From the NCBI GenBank assembly GCA_031216915.1, contig CM062294.1:386561217-386625216 (forward strand): a DNA stretch of 64,000 nt, written 5' to 3'. The position numbers were made by a program, and so were the translations under genes. This document shows, one piece after another, positions 1 to 12,270 of this stretch (position 1 is the first letter of the stretch; each line of letters opens with the position of its first letter). This DNA is from Pictodentalium vernedei (lineage: Eukaryota; Mollusca; Scaphopoda; Dentaliida; Dentaliidae). The notes beneath the pieces were generated by a model. That model did no database searches. It had not been told where the DNA came from and saw only the letters and a list, made by a program, of their open reading frames with translations.

Positions 1-799
1 CACAAAACAACCAGTTACACACGAATGGCCGTTCACCAGTGTGCCATCGAAGATGAGCTTTTAAATGTGAGGTTTTCCCGTACACTTTCCCACATCCTGG
101 TATATGACAAATGTGTTGTTTCTTTTTATTTCCGGGAGAATTCGGATTCTGACAGTTCGGACAACGGCACCGCCTACATCGTCTCGTGGGGGTTATGCCG
201 GGCTTTATCCCTTGCAAAAATGATGCGATATGAACCTGATATTGCAGGTCAGAACTTGTTCCTTGATTAAACATCATTTGTTGCTGCAGAGACCTCTTGA
301 TGTCGATTGAATTATTACCATTTGTAACACTCCACCACGGAACTTCCCCGTCACATCCGGAAGATGGTGAAAGTTCCTTTGGGCTTGTGGCACCCTGTTG
401 AACTGCATGAAATGGAGATTGTGGCACATGATGGGACGGAGTGTGAATTAATGGCGGTGAGACGAGGTCCGTGACCTGCCGATAACAGGTTTTGTTGTAC
501 CATCCGTGAATGATGCAAGTCCAAATTGTAATGAACTGATGCAAGGTCGTGCGGTTTGGGAATGAGTATTTCTCCTGGTTTCAGAGCAGGAACAATCTGT
601 GGGGGACTGGTTTGGCATCTGCTGTACCAACGTCACAGTGTGGGATGGGTGTAACGCTAAAGATGGTTGTCTGAAACCTATAGTCTGGGGACAAACAGGT
701 GGAGAATGCTTCAACATCTGCAGCTGTTGGTTTTCGTAATATCCGCATCTTGATGGTCGGAGGGCTGAAACAGTCGGTTGCAGGTTGAAACGGATTTTC
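1..799 (-). CDS. Sp5: Sp5-type zinc-finger transcription factor, exon 2 (partial, runs off left edge)
   Basis: Minus-strand translation of 1 to ~475 gives an uninterrupted reading with, in order, GEVPWWS (about 330-345), [13 protein letters not shown], the Buttonhead box [10 protein letters not shown] (about 152-180), the linker KKKQ, and C2H2 finger 1 ([19 protein letters not shown], then LRWH), ending inside finger 2 at FVCNWLFC. Vertebrate SP5 has, from memory, PWWSIPQ, a DFAQYQSQIAALLQ-like stretch, [12 protein letters not shown] and [11 protein letters not shown] in the same order; Sp1-4 and Sp6-9 differ at the box and in finger 2. It is a nuclear GC/GT-box binding factor and Wnt target. 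The exon start at 799 is inferred from a pyrimidine-rich acceptor ending ttttccag. The same frame is open from 799 ([10 protein letters not shown]...) but meets one TGA at 581-583, so 476-799 may hold a base error, a further splice or non-coding DNA; alternative acceptors end at 476 and 403. Fingers 2 (rest) and 3 lie outside. Confidence 0.88.
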
Positions 800-1318
800 C
801 TGGAAAACAAATGTGAAGAATGTTTTTATTCCGCTGAATTCTATATGCTATTTGTTGTTTTCCGACGCAAAAGAGTTAGACAGACAGATATTTTATTTAA
901 CAATACACAAGGTAAAACTAATACAAAGGTGATTTTTTTAAATAATACAAATATGCTAACTGCATTGTAAGGCGATTTGAATAGTCGGAATGACTGTCTT
1001 CCTTGCATCACCTGGAATATTAGAAAATATAGTTTTGAGAATTGTTAGATAAGTAGACGTGGACCGACGTGTATTTTAGTCATATCTTCGGGTAGAATCA
1101 ACTTGTGTTTTTTTTAGAATACTAGCCTTGGAAAAAGTTATATATAACTTGGGGGTCTTAAGATAAGTGTGAGTTTTCGCTTTTCCCGAAGTTATAATAC
1201 TTGGGATGAGATACCGGGAGTATCAGCATTGACAAAAAAGTATATATATAGATGAACACTGAACCACAACGAAAACGCAACACCCTATATATCCTACATA
1301 CATACATATATATCTCCT

Positions 1319-1495
<177 letters not shown>

Positions 1496-1685
1496 TCTTT
1501 GTCTACCCTACATACCGAGGTACCCCATATTGTTTGTCCTTTGTATGGACTAATGGTTTCTACCTCGTTTTGCCGGTACAGTTCTAGGAAAACAACCGAA
1601 GTAAAGGGTTTCTTTTGTCTTTTGTACCTCGGTAAGGCGAAACACGCAAACTCTTTTGTCTACTTACCTCATCCAATCGGTAAGA

Positions 1686-1742
1686 CAACCCCCCCCCCCC
1701 CCTCCCACACACACACACAGAGGCTTATATATATATATATAT
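1686..1742. repeat. C run, (CA)n and (TA)n simple repeats
   Basis: A run of C, then CACACACA, then TATATATA in 57 bp. The stretch 800-1885 otherwise shows only simple repeats. Confidence 0.9.
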
Positions 1743-1889
1743 AAAGAATATGTTCCAAGGACTAATAGCAACTGTTAAATTTGTAATGTGTTAAAAATGT
1801 GTTAAAAATGTTTTAAGACAACGAAAATGAATCCATTCTTTGTGGGGAGCGACAAAATTCCACTCGGACAAATCCCCCGGACATCCCAC

Positions 1890-2110
1890 CTTAGTAAACG
1901 CTTCACTATGGTGACATTCTATTCAAGTGTCATCCACAGAATGGCACAGATTCAATCTTACCTTGAACATAACCATGCAGCATAGCTTATAATTTCTCAT
2001 TGGAACGAGCTCGACGAGAGCGTTCCAACAAAGGGTCATAAGCTATGTTTTAGAGACAAAACGTCCTGAAGTCACAAACTATGAGCGATACCTTTGAACT
2101 TAAGTCATCT
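1890..2110. mobile_element. Decayed palindromic TTAA-type MITE
   Basis: Holds the hairpin core cattggaacgagctcg (1999-2014) facing cgagagcgttccaac, with the flanking halves (atagcttat / cataagctatg) also roughly paired. This core is the same as in the better preserved copies at 11.7, 12.3 and 14.5 kb. The TIRs are no longer recognisable, so the limits are approximate. Confidence 0.5.
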
Positions 2111-2491
2111 GTCTGAAAATTTTGGCTACCTACCACCCCACGGTGTTCAAATTCATTCCTTCTATACAAAAACAATAGTGATTTTCTCCAGAAAATTGTC
2201 TGAAGAATTTGGCGACTATCCAGACTTGAAAATAGGAAAATAAGTTCACCGTAAGCCCTTCTTTCCGCCTGCCTTCGATGAAAGAATTATCTTTTTACAT
2301 TCCAACAGTACAGTATTTTGCTAAGCAAAGTGGACAGAGAATTCCGATCGGTTCGTGGCTGGGTCGCGATCCGGTCGAGGTTATCTTTCCGCGTTTTTCT
2401 CCACAGCACTTTTTCCCTGTACAAAATGTGAACAGGTTAGTCTTCTAACAAAGACACGTGATAGAGAACCACAAGAAGGTGTTGGGAGATC

Positions 2492-3233
2492 CAGGGACGT
2501 GGCTAGAGGCTTCCGATTGGGGGGAGGGGGAGGGTAGTGAATTTCTAACTGGGGGGGGGGGGGGGGGGGGGGCTTCCGGTCCCTCCCCCTGGTTGGAAAT
2601 TCACTACCGAGAAAAATTTAGAAAATGAAGCCATGAAAGGAGGCATAAAATTGATTCTAGTAACTGAAATGCCAACACATTTATGATAGAATATCAGGTT
2701 ATTATTATTATTTAGTATTATTCAGGGAACTGAAAATGTGCTAAACAAATGCACAAGCTCAGAACTTTGAGCAATTCACACTGTCCTAACATTAAATCAG
2801 ATCTTATGCAGGAATGGGCAGTTTTTGATGTTTCATCATTTTTTAACTGTGGATGATGGAATTAACTCAGGATAACGATTTTACATGATGTGATTTTCTT
2901 GAAATGCATTTCGATGATTTTTTTTTTATTACGATAAGTAAACGTACTATAGAAATCTCGTAGCGATTGACATCATGCATACTTATGAAACTCGATATTG
3001 CGTACACTGTAGTTGTAAATAGTAACAGTTAGAATTTTTGCAGATTGGAAACCGAGTTGGGATTTTGGGAAGTAAAGGAAACATCACCAAAGAAGCTCTA
3101 AAATCCAGATAGATTAAATTTCCAACTACTCATGACTTGCCCTCCGAATTTCCAACTATAGGAAATTTTGGCCAGGATTGGAGGGGAGGGGGGGGGGGGG
3201 CACACCCCCCCCCCCCCCTGTCGCCATGTCCTG
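2492..3233 (+). mobile_element. Non-autonomous hAT-like element, copy 1
   Basis: Starts CAGGGACGTGGC and ends in its imperfect inverse (GCCATGTCCTG). Nearly the whole 742 bp aligns, in reverse orientation, with 53883-54596. Both ends carry long G or C runs, as is common in short invertebrate hAT-type elements. It has no open frame of its own. I found no convincing 8-bp target duplication, so hAT membership is inferred from the end sequence only. Confidence 0.7.
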
Positions 3234-3499
3234 ATTTTATTGGGTAGCATAAGTCTACTCACATGTGCACACGATATTATACGACTTATTTATTGAATGT
3301 GTAAGTGAAAACGTTTCAATTTTTTTATGCTTGAGATTTAAATATAACAACCGAACAATAAATAAAGAAAAAAAAACCCACAGATATATATTTTCACTAA
3401 ATGAAAGTGTCAGTGACACTGCAGCTCAACTTGTCCAAGACGGGACTGAACTGAATAGAAAGCTCCAGTAATGACAAGTCACTCAATCAAGTGTCTACA

Positions 3500-4190
3500 A
3501 AAAAAACCCCCATCACACCAAAGCTACATATGAAACCTGAAAAAGATCGGGTGATGGATGCGACCTGTTGGGTGTAGTAATGGAATTGTTGACAATTTAT
3601 ATGCCATATCCAAGATGGCTGATGGTGGCCATGGTTTTCAACGAAATTCAGAAACATTTGATAACTTCCATGTTGACATCACACCAAAGCCACATATGAA
3701 ATTTGAAAAACTGGGTGAGAGCTGTGGCCTGCGGGATGTGCAAATGGAATTGTTCACAATTTATATGTCAAATCCAAGATGGCTGCTGGTGGCCATGTTT
3801 TTAAACAAAATACAAAAAAATTTCATAGCTTCCATCTAGATATGAAAACTACATAGGAAATTTGAAAACAATCGGGCGAAAACTGTGGCCTGCAGGATGT
3901 GCTAATGCACTTGTTGACAATTTACGTGCCAAATCCAAGATGGCTGCTGGCAGCCATGTTTTTCAACGAAATTCAGACAAATTTGATAGCACCCATCTAG
4001 ACATCACATCAAAGCTACATATAAAATTTGAAAAAAAATTGGATGAGAGATGCGGCCTGTAGGGTGTGACAATAGAATTGTTGATATTTTATGTGCCAAA
4101 TCTAAGATGGCCGCTGGCGGCCATGTTTTTCAATAGAATTCAGAAAATGCAATAGCTCCCATCATTGTCCTAGGCACATATGTGTGCTAA
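3500..4190. repeat. Tandem array, ~164-bp unit, about four units
   Basis: Each unit contains ccaaatccaagatggc then a ggccatgtttttcaa block; the AAGATGG words fall near 3613, 3777, 3937 and 4107. The array ends in GGAC repeats at ~4200. Every unit carries an AAGATGGC(T/C)GC word resembling the YY1 motif. It shares ctggcggccatgtttttcaa with the larger array at 50.3-52.1 kb. Confidence 0.85.
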
Positions 4191-4257
4191 TTGAATTGTG
4201 GACGGACGGACGGACGGACACTCCAACATTTCGGGTTTATGGGCTACCAAAAAAACA

Positions 4258-4690
4258 AATTGTATGTCCAAAACCTTATTTTACCCAGAACCCCACCCCC
4301 TCCACCCTAGAACTTATATTTAACCCTAACCCCACCCCTCCACCCAAAAACCACACTCTAACACTAACCCTACCCCACCCTGACCCTAAACCCGAAAAGC
4401 CCACCCCAGACCCTAACCCCCACCCATCCCCGTACCTAACCCCCAACCTTAAGCCCTACACTGGGGCTACCCCTAACCCCCACCCCACCCCTGACCAAAC
4501 CCCACCCTAGCCAAACCAATAGGATTAGGAGCTATTTTTCGGTTTAGGGGCTACTAAAACTAAAACCCCACCCCTGACCCCAACCCTAACCCCCCGGAAC
4601 CTAACCCTCCACAACCTTAAGCCTTACTCTGTGGCTACCCCTACCCTAACCCCACCCCACTCCTAACCCTAACACTACTTTAATTTGGAG
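4258..4690. repeat. C-rich, telomere-like degenerate repeat
   Basis: Repeated CCCTAACC/CCCAACC words, e.g. aaccctaaccccaccc and ccctaaccccacccc, with variable spacing. CCCTAA is the C strand of the TTAGGG repeat found in most animal telomeres. The units are irregular, so this is at best a decayed interstitial tract or a look-alike C-rich minisatellite. Confidence 0.6.
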
Positions 4691-4732
4691 GTAGCTCCTA
4701 ATAATAATATCCCCTAAACCCTCAATGTTGGC

Positions 4733-4788
4733 CCGGACGGACGGACGGACGGACGGACGGACGGACGGACGGACGGACGGACGGACGT
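4733..4788. repeat. (GGAC)n microsatellite
   Basis: About 13 uninterrupted CGGA units; shorter GGAC runs occur at 4200-4220 and 6758-6784. Confidence 0.97.
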
Positions 4789-5099
4789 TCTACCGCAGAT
4801 GTACTTGTGAGGTGATTTTAGTGTTAGGTATGGGGGGAAATTGCGCAACTCACAAGTGGATTTTTCGTACCTCACAAGTTGAAAAAAAACTCAGAAGTGG
4901 CTGGTGTACTAACGGTTTTATCCCCCAACCTCCCAAGTAACGACTGTACACGGACGGTCACCTCGCAAGGTCATCTGCGGTGGCCTGGACAGACGTGCGT
5001 ACTGACGGACGACTGATCTCAAATCATCCCAATAGCTCATACTTGACGTTGTCAAGTTGAGTTAAAAGCAAGCTCCAAAATGTCATTTGGGTAACTCTA

Positions 5100-6095
5100 A
5101 AAGGATAGAATTCCAACACAGTATCTTGGTATAAATATTTCGTCCAACGGAAAATTTGTGGTAAATGCACAAAAAGATTTAATTAGCTGTGAAGAGTTTG
5201 CTTGTTACGTTCTAGATGCATACGTCTTTCAATCTTAGATCTCTACCTTTAGTTCCAGTTTTCTCTAAACTTTTTGACAATCTTGTAAAGCCAGAATATT
5301 GTTATATGGAAGTCTTCATATCCAATTTTGTAAACTGCTCCTAAATGTCAACAAAAAAATGCATCAAATCATGTCGCACGGGCAGAAAACTTGGTCAGTA
5401 CCCCGCTACCTTGGTTGAATACTTCGTTATAGAAGAATAAATCCCTTCACAAATGATCATGCCTCGAGCAACCTCGTTTGCGAATTCGCCGCTAAGCAAT
5501 GCTGTGCTTGAAAGTTCACAATGTTTATTACTCTATTTTTTTAAAAGTTTTTTTTTAATCGCATTCGCTAAGGTTAGGTGACATGTGGTACATATCAAAC
5601 TTCTGGATTGAAAGAAGAATTAATGGCGATATTGCTCGCTTCATGGTCGATTTACATGACAACAAGCGCACTGGGGAAAAAATAAACTCAGAATGTACCG
5701 TTTGTTTAAAGTTGAATTTTAACAAACTAGAGCCATAATTGAAAACACACAATCGACAGAGGCGCGAACAAACCAGTGCGAATATGTTTACACGGTTCCA
5801 TGTACGTAACCGTGCTGTCCATGCCCTTGCGATTCAACGGGATCGTCATAAAAAGCCCCCAATCCCAGTTGAAGAAAGGCGCTGCAGAGTATGTAACCTT
5901 GACGGGATATTGAGAATGAGCTACATTTTCTGATGGATTGTCCAGCTTATCCATCATTGACAAATAAACTGTTTATTCTTATGTCAAAGAAAAATGGAGA
6001 GTTCAAACGGATGAACCATCGCCAGAAATCCGTCCGGTCAAGGGAACTAACTCCAAAAACTATGTTCGCTGTGATAAAACAGTCGGATGTGTAAC
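5100..6095 (+). pseudogene. Non-LTR retrotransposon (LINE) relic, C-terminal end
   Basis: Plus-strand frames give IPTQYLGINISSNGKF then AQKDL, then FNLRSLPLVPVFSKLFDNLVKP, split: NLRSLPLVP, FSKLFDNLVKP, and after a gap of broken sequence RNRAVHALAIQRDRHKKP, PPIPVEERRCRVCN and HFLMDCPAYPSL. These are the usual late reverse-transcriptase and C-terminal zinc-knuckle-like motifs of CR1/jockey-type LINEs (YLG..., LF...VKP, CxxC...HFL..CP). Several frame changes and stops, and a degraded 5300-5700, show it is dead. The clade is uncertain. Confidence 0.75.
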
Positions 6096-6099
6096 ACTG

Positions 6100-7020
6100 G
6101 AGTTGATTAATTGGATTTGGGGATATTCACTGTCTGGTGATATTTACATTGACGGACTCTCGTCCTTGTGATAAATAAGTTGAGAATGGTATTATAATCG
6201 AGTTTTTTTGCAATCTTGAATAAAAAAGGTACAAATATATACATGGATAAAGTTTAAAGTTTAAATACACGTTTAAATACATGCAGGGTAGTAAACATAA
6301 ATAAAAATAACAAAGAAAAAAAAAAAAAAAAAAAAAACCCGGTGTGACATCGATAAATAGACAGAGTCCTTGAAGGAAAGTCAGTTCAACATTATTATGC
6401 CAAAAAATTTAAAAAAAAAACTCAACAAAAACTAGACTGAAGCATGCCCTCCCACAGCACATGGACACAGGATGTTGAAGAGCAAACTGTGATTTGTTAC
6501 ACGTACATGAGCAGTGTCTGTAAGACACAAATAATGCCCCCGCAAAGTGTGAAATTCTACAAACAATTGACCAAATTCAACAACCTGTAATTTTGTGAAA
6601 TATTGAAGCAAATCAAAATTCTGACAAAATGCACACCGCTGGTGTATGTACAAACACCTTGTGAAATAAAAAAAGTCCTGTGAAATAAAAAAAAAAGTCC
6701 CATCTTGAAAACTGTGAAGGAGTTAGCCGGACAAACAATGTACCCTAGACGCGGACGGGCGGTCGGACGGACGGACGGACGGACAAGGGGTAAAACAATA
6801 TGCGGGGAAATGATATATTATAAGCCGATGGCTTACACTCAAATCCCCAGCTTCTTTTAACAGTTGCCATGCTTCAGCTTGTATTACTATATGTCTATAC
6901 CATTTGTCAATTTCTATTTTTGTAGCTGTTATGCATATGTCTGTAGTCTATTTACAAATAAAAATATCGTTTAAACTAAAACAATATGCCCCCAACTATT
7001 CGTCGCGGGTGCATAACCCC

Positions 7021-7051
<31 letters not shown>

Positions 7052-7940
7052 ACCAGAAAACTGCGTGTGATTTATTAATCTATAAAACATTATCCGTAAC
7101 TTCTTTCAGTTTAAGGAGTCAATCAAGACTTATTTCGTTACAGTTTAACGTGACACGATAGATTATGTTTTTCAACAAGCTTGTTTGTTCTTAAAGAAAG
7201 TTTATACTCTCAATTACATAAAATATTTACTTTTATTATACGCTAAACAATAGATTATGGAAAAAATTAAGGAAAGATAGAAATCGTATCCCCCGCTGTG
7301 AAGATATAGACATTTCCACTTTCACGGTATCAATCAAAATGGCGGCTTTCCAAGCATCACTTCAAGGTGAATACGAGTCAAATTATCACTGGAAATTATC
7401 AATTTGTTCTAAAAACGAATAATGAAAAGAAAATCTAGTGTTTTTGAGTGGATACCGATCATTTCCAGCAATAATTCAACACGTATTCACCTTGAATTGA
7501 TGCATGAAACCCGCCAGTCGAATGAGATCACAAGATGCTACCTGTTCCAAGTATCAATCAAATCACTTCTGCGTATCAATGCGCTGTTTACTTTCATGCA
7601 TCACTTCGAGGTTGAAACGAGTGGACTTAACAATAGGAATGATCAGATTCGTATAAAAAAAACGTATAATAAAAAGAAAATCGAGTATCTTTTAGTGAAG
7701 CGCTCGCGCAAAATAAACATTTGACTCGGTCACTCATGAGATAATTTTCTGTATCCACTGAAAAACACTAGATATCCTCTATATACTTTCAACCATTTGG
7801 TGTTTAATGTGCACTATCACGTAGCAACCTTCCTCCATAGGGGGTGGGGGGGGGGGGGGGGCGTAGAATTGTAAATAAATCTAACTATCCGTCCAAGTGG
7901 AACTCATATCTCTGGGGAGGGGCGTCCGCATCCGTCGCAC
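6100..7940. other. No gene recognised
   Basis: AT-rich sequence with an A run (6315-6338), a short GGAC run (6758-6784) and a C run plus CA repeat (7017-7052). Two similar stretches near 7330-7400 and 7450-7630 (cgtattcaccttgaa, caagatgctacctg) suggest an imperfect inverted repeat. Nothing else could be supported. Confidence 0.5.
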
Positions 7941-7979
7941 CTCCAAGGAAAAACCTCAGTTACGGTTCAGTTTGTCTAT

Positions 7980-8960
7980 GTGTTCAGAACATATAATAAT
8001 AAATGACACTTCAGCAAACTCCTTAACCTGGTAAAATCCGCAATACTTTGTACACCACTCACCACAAAAAATCACGTCTATATATATAAGTAACTCCAAT
8101 GGGTTCAGTCTAACTTCCCTTTTATCATTCTAGAGGGGTTCTAGGTGGTCAGTTGCGAAGCCAATTGAGTCCGAAAAAATAAATTAGAGTAAAAACTAAT
8201 AAAGTTCATTTAATGTATGTTGTGTTCTCATTGTCACATTTTCTCCTTTATCCGGTAGACAAGTCAATTAGGGAGAAAATGTAACGCGAACAGAAAGTAT
8301 TCGCCCCTTTGCCGGATAGAGTAAGTGTCGAGAGTCCATAGGGGTCCCTAGTCCAGTTCTCTCTTTGTAAGGTACAGTACATGGAGAGTGGAATGTAACT
8401 AAATTACACGTAGAGTGGGGTTATCACCCAAGCTATAACTTTCAAATTCTGTACATATTGACAAAAACACAAGCAATGTTTCAGCCAATGGACCTCCGGG
8501 TTTAACCCGGAGGTCCATTGGCTGAAACTTTGCTTGCGCTGGTTATGCTTTGCAACAAATTTGCAATTATTGCTTGGGTGGATCTCTACTCTGCGAGCGA
8601 TTTAGTGATAATACACTCTCCACGTACTGTAGTTTCATCAGTTTTTACACAAACAGCAAAACCGTTCAACTGGTTTTTGCTAGGTCTTGCATATCGGTTT
8701 TCCAGTTTGTTATATAAAAACAGAAACCGAGCCGGAAAACCAAAAATCGCCCATCACTGTCGTGGGTAGTAGGCAGACCCAGTCTCGATCCGGTCGAAAT
8801 TTTCGGTGCGCTATTGTGATCGAGTACTGTGGTCTATATTTAATAAGACCGAGTGGGTTTGGGATCAACTGTAGAAATTTGATTTGTCGACAAAAATCCG
8901 CCGAATATAATTTTGTCTGTAAAGTGTCATAAGAGTCGTTGGGTTCGTTTTTATATGAAG
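7980..8960. repeat. Dispersed repeat R, copy 1
   Basis: Aligns in blocks with 53165-53880 and 55195-55420 in the same orientation (for example cccctttgccggatag at 8305 and at 55211; gtaagtaact then tagtctaac). Contains a perfect palindrome at 8474-8534 (gccaatggacctccggg and its inverse). Near 8770-8820 it shares gatccggtcga with 2368-2378. No coding potential. The element class is unknown. Confidence 0.65.
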
Positions 8961-9299
8961 TGAAAAAATCAGTCGCTTATTATTTTATATGTATGTAACA
9001 TATTCATGTTCGCCTAATATATTTAATTTCTTTGTACTGGGGAACCCAGGTCTTTTGAGGTATGTCTTACCAGTAAGAATGCGTATGCATTCCATGTCAA
9101 ATACAGTTCCATTTGGGATAAGTTACAAGCAAGTGCGATACGTTGAGGTGGATGGCTACACAATTCAAGGGCGCTGGAAGCATCCGAGGGCAAGGGGGCC
9201 AGGATATCAAAAAGTGCACTCGGACTCGGGGACGAGTTAAGGCCGAGAGTTTAAGACGTATGATAAATTGTAATGTGACACTCGATAGTATTGATATTA

Positions 9300-10702
9300 T
9301 ATACTGAGTCAAAAAAGAAAGTATAATAAACTTTCAGGAGCAATTTTTTTAGTATTATCGACTTTTATCCCAAACAAATTATTGTAAATTCATATTTCGA
9401 GTCTAGCTGTATGAATTTGCATAATTTCATGTTCTTACTGTTGCCAGCGTCACGTCAGGATGTCGCAATTCAGACATGGGGTGAAATGAAAAGTTCACGC
9501 ATGCAGTCAATAGCGTGTATGTCGACCGTTTGCCTCTTGGATGGCAAGACATCGACGGCGCATGGACCTGATAAGTCTCTGGATGTCACACGTGGTATTG
9601 CGTTCCACTCCTGCCTTAGAACATTACGTAAATCGCCTAACTTCTGAAGATCATGAAGTCGTTCCCGACGGTCCAATTGATCCCAAAGATGCTCGATTGG
9701 CGACAAATCTGGCGAAAGTGGGCCAGGGAAGAAGTTCGATGGTCTGCTCCTCAAGAAAGTCACGACAGATACGCGCCACGTGACATCGGACATTGTCTTG
9801 CTGGAATAACTGCAATCCGACGGTAGCGTTGAACAATGGGACAACAACAGCTTTAAGAATTTCGTCCCTAGAATCGGAAGAATCGGAAAACCGTTCTCCT
9901 AGTCGGCGATACACTCTTGCCCTACCATCAGCGCGCCGTAGACACAATAGTGATTCATCACTAAAAAGAACTGTGCTCCAACGCTGCTGAGTCCAGCGAA
10001 CACGCTGACGTACCCGTTCCATTCTGACGGTGCGATGACGTTGGGTAAGGATTGGTCCGTGGTATGGACGCCTACTTCGGATGCCGTGTTCAGCGAGACT
10101 GTTGCGGACAGTTTGTGCATGGATTCTATTGTTAGTTCTACCAGGAGTAATTAGTGCTGTCCTCGTCGCCGGAAGGAAGCGATACCGCAAGTGAGACGTC
10201 CTGTCTTGTGCAGGGGTCGTAACTCTTGGTCGACCTGAACGCGGTCGGTCGGCAGTACAGATCCAGTGGTTCTATACCTTCTAATGAGACGGTAAATAGT
10301 GGCCACAGTGACTCCGAACTCAGCAGCGAGCTCATTTGGAGGTATCCCACCAGCCTCATGCATGCCAGTGGCATGCAACCTCTGATTTTCGGTTAACCTT
10401 GGCATTTTTTAAAATGTCGGAAGACAAAAACTAGCATGTTTTCTCAATAACCCAGGCTCTCGAGCGCAACATAACAAAGAAAATAGTCGGTCACCCATTC
10501 AGTTTGACATTCTCGGGTAGCACGTGCTATTTTGAAATCCGTAGCAAAGTTGTATACAGTTCGGTGGAAAACAACAACATGTAATTAAACTCTTTGCACC
10601 ACTTCTTGTCCACAAACATGCAACATTGGAACTATTATTTTTCATCCTTCATTCTATTTTTCACATTTGTTTCTATTATACTTTCTTTTTTGACTCAGTA
10701 TA
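9300..10702 (-). mobile_element. Tc1/mariner transposon, copy A
   Basis: 29-bp perfect terminal inverted repeats (TATACTGAGTCAAAAAAGAA... at 9300-9328 and its inverse at 10674-10702), with TA at both ends as expected for the TA target. Same family as the copy at 34841-36376, but about 130 bp shorter because of an internal deletion in the transposase. Confidence 0.95.
9507..10405 (-). pseudogene. Tc1-type transposase relic (DD34E family), copy A
   Basis: Starts ATG at 10405 (MPRLTENQRLHATGMHEAG) with a helix-turn-helix reading LAAEFGVTVATIYRLI, then the frame shifts; ALITPGRTNNRIHAQTVRN, then WSTVLFSDES (first Asp), LFQQDNVRCHVARICRDFL (second Asp) and, in another frame, LSPDLSPIEHLWDQ (Glu). 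With the intact spacing seen in the relatives the catalytic triad is DD34E. The region between the first and second Asp is shortened by about 40 codons, and at least three frame changes are needed to follow the protein. Inactive. Confidence 0.92.
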
Positions 10703-10834
10703 AATATATCGTCGTTTGCACTGCAGGTGACGCCGTGTTACACTCAGGGGGCGATGGATATAAAGCTTTAGAACCCCCAGCCCCAGCCTACGCTGATTGT
10801 ATAGCTCTTTGATGACTATCGACCAAACTATCGA

Positions 10835-10940
10835 TAGAGTCTGTTCCACCAGTGCACTTCTGGCGAAAAGGGGCACACACTTGCCCCCTCCTCAGCCTTA
10901 TGTCAAGGGGACAGACAGCTTCCCAGACCCTACTTCCGGC
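10835..10940. repeat. Dispersed repeat fragment (inverse copy at ~56.6 kb)
   Basis: The stretch ccagtgcacttctggcgaaa then ggggcacac matches 56590-56705 in reverse orientation (gcccctttt, cgtcagaagtgcactagtgg). The far end, with ggcgccagaac at 56590, looks like a DNA-transposon end. Too short to classify. Confidence 0.5.
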
Positions 10941-11714
10941 GTCCTCGTGGCTACTGCTATAGTATGGTATATCGTACGTTAATTTCATGCCCATCAACCG
11001 CCCGTAATGCTCCCATGGGAACCCCGGACAGTGGAACAGTGCATGTTTAACAATTTCTGCTTTACTGGTACAATAGGCCCCAGATTCAATGCCTGGGGTG
11101 GAAGTCCTCTAAAGTGGGCAGCATACGTATAAACGATTGGCTAAACTTGACTTTATGTTGCGGCCATGATATAGCCGAGGTAAATAACCACCCGTAAGGA
11201 ACTTTTAAGAAATATTCGACAAACCGAGGCAACATGAGGTTTACAAAAGTGTGTGTGCGAGCCACTCCCTCCTAGATAACTCTTTCCCCAGCACACATAA
11301 AACACATATACTTGATTGGTGGTTCCCCTTGGAACTTTTGGCGTTTGAGGATACAGATTACAGTGGTATGGACTGGTCCTATACTGTGAAACCAGTGGCG
11401 TTGGTAGGGTTTTCTAGTGGGGGAGGGGCAGAAAACCAATGAGTTTTCGACGTTTTGAGTGTCTCGTTTGGTAAAGGGTTAAATTACACATTATGTGATA
11501 AAAAGGAAAAAAAAAATTGAAAATTAAATTGAGAGCATTAAGTCCTAATATTTTTCTTGGAGTGACGGGGGGGGGGGGGGGGGGGGGGGGGGGTATTGTT
11601 TCCTAAAACGATTTCTGTTGTCCATGGGGATTTTGTTCTAGAATCAGATTTGCGATTCTCTGTTGCCTTTTGTGATCACAGTACTTCAAGTACCCTCATC
11701 AAACACAAAAATGG

Positions 11715-11961
11715 TTAACCTTTACCAAACGAATCGCCCGCATCCGCCAGCGTAATATACAAACTCAGCAGCTAAAAAGTATTATTTTTCGAAAAATTTC
11801 AACAAAACCATATTATGTGACCCCTCTTTGGAACGAGCTCGTTGAGCTCGTTCCAAAGAGGGGTCACATGATATGGTTTTGTTGAAATTTTTTGAAAAAA
11901 TTTAAAAAATGATATTTAAAATAATAAATTTTGAAATCGTCTGCGTTGGGTAAAGAGTTAA
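11715..11961. mobile_element. Palindromic TTAA-flanked MITE (piggyBac-like), copy
   Basis: TTAA at 11715 and 11958; ends CCTTTACCAAACG and CGTTGGGTAAAGAG, so TTAA plus CCC-like/GGG-like termini as in piggyBac. The centre is a near-perfect hairpin of ~35-bp arms (tgtgacccctctttgg, aacgagctcg). 247 bp, no coding capacity. Confidence 0.8.
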
Positions 11962-12270
11962 AGATGGATAAAAATGTCTTAAATCTCCTTGATTCTAATA
12001 GGAAAGTGATAGTTATCTACATTTTAATTTTATAAATATCCACCACAGGAGACAAGTAATGAAAAAAAACCAATCTGACAAGCCAGAAAACATTTCACTC
12101 AAACTTTTAGTTTGGGAGCAATGGACCCATCCCCTCGACATGTGTTTTTATCTTCTTTTCTATCTGTTCCATTGAGGAGTTCAAAGCTATGTTTTTAGAC
12201 ACACAATTATAACTTTTACTTGGTCGAGAAATTGTTTTGTTTTATTATTTATCGTAACCATTGTCTGCCA

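Noticed and set aside
448-810. 120-aa minus-strand open frame as the main product of the left end
   Set aside because: The Sp5 zinc-finger frame is different and has clear domain matches; this frame has none, although it overlaps the possible start of the exon.
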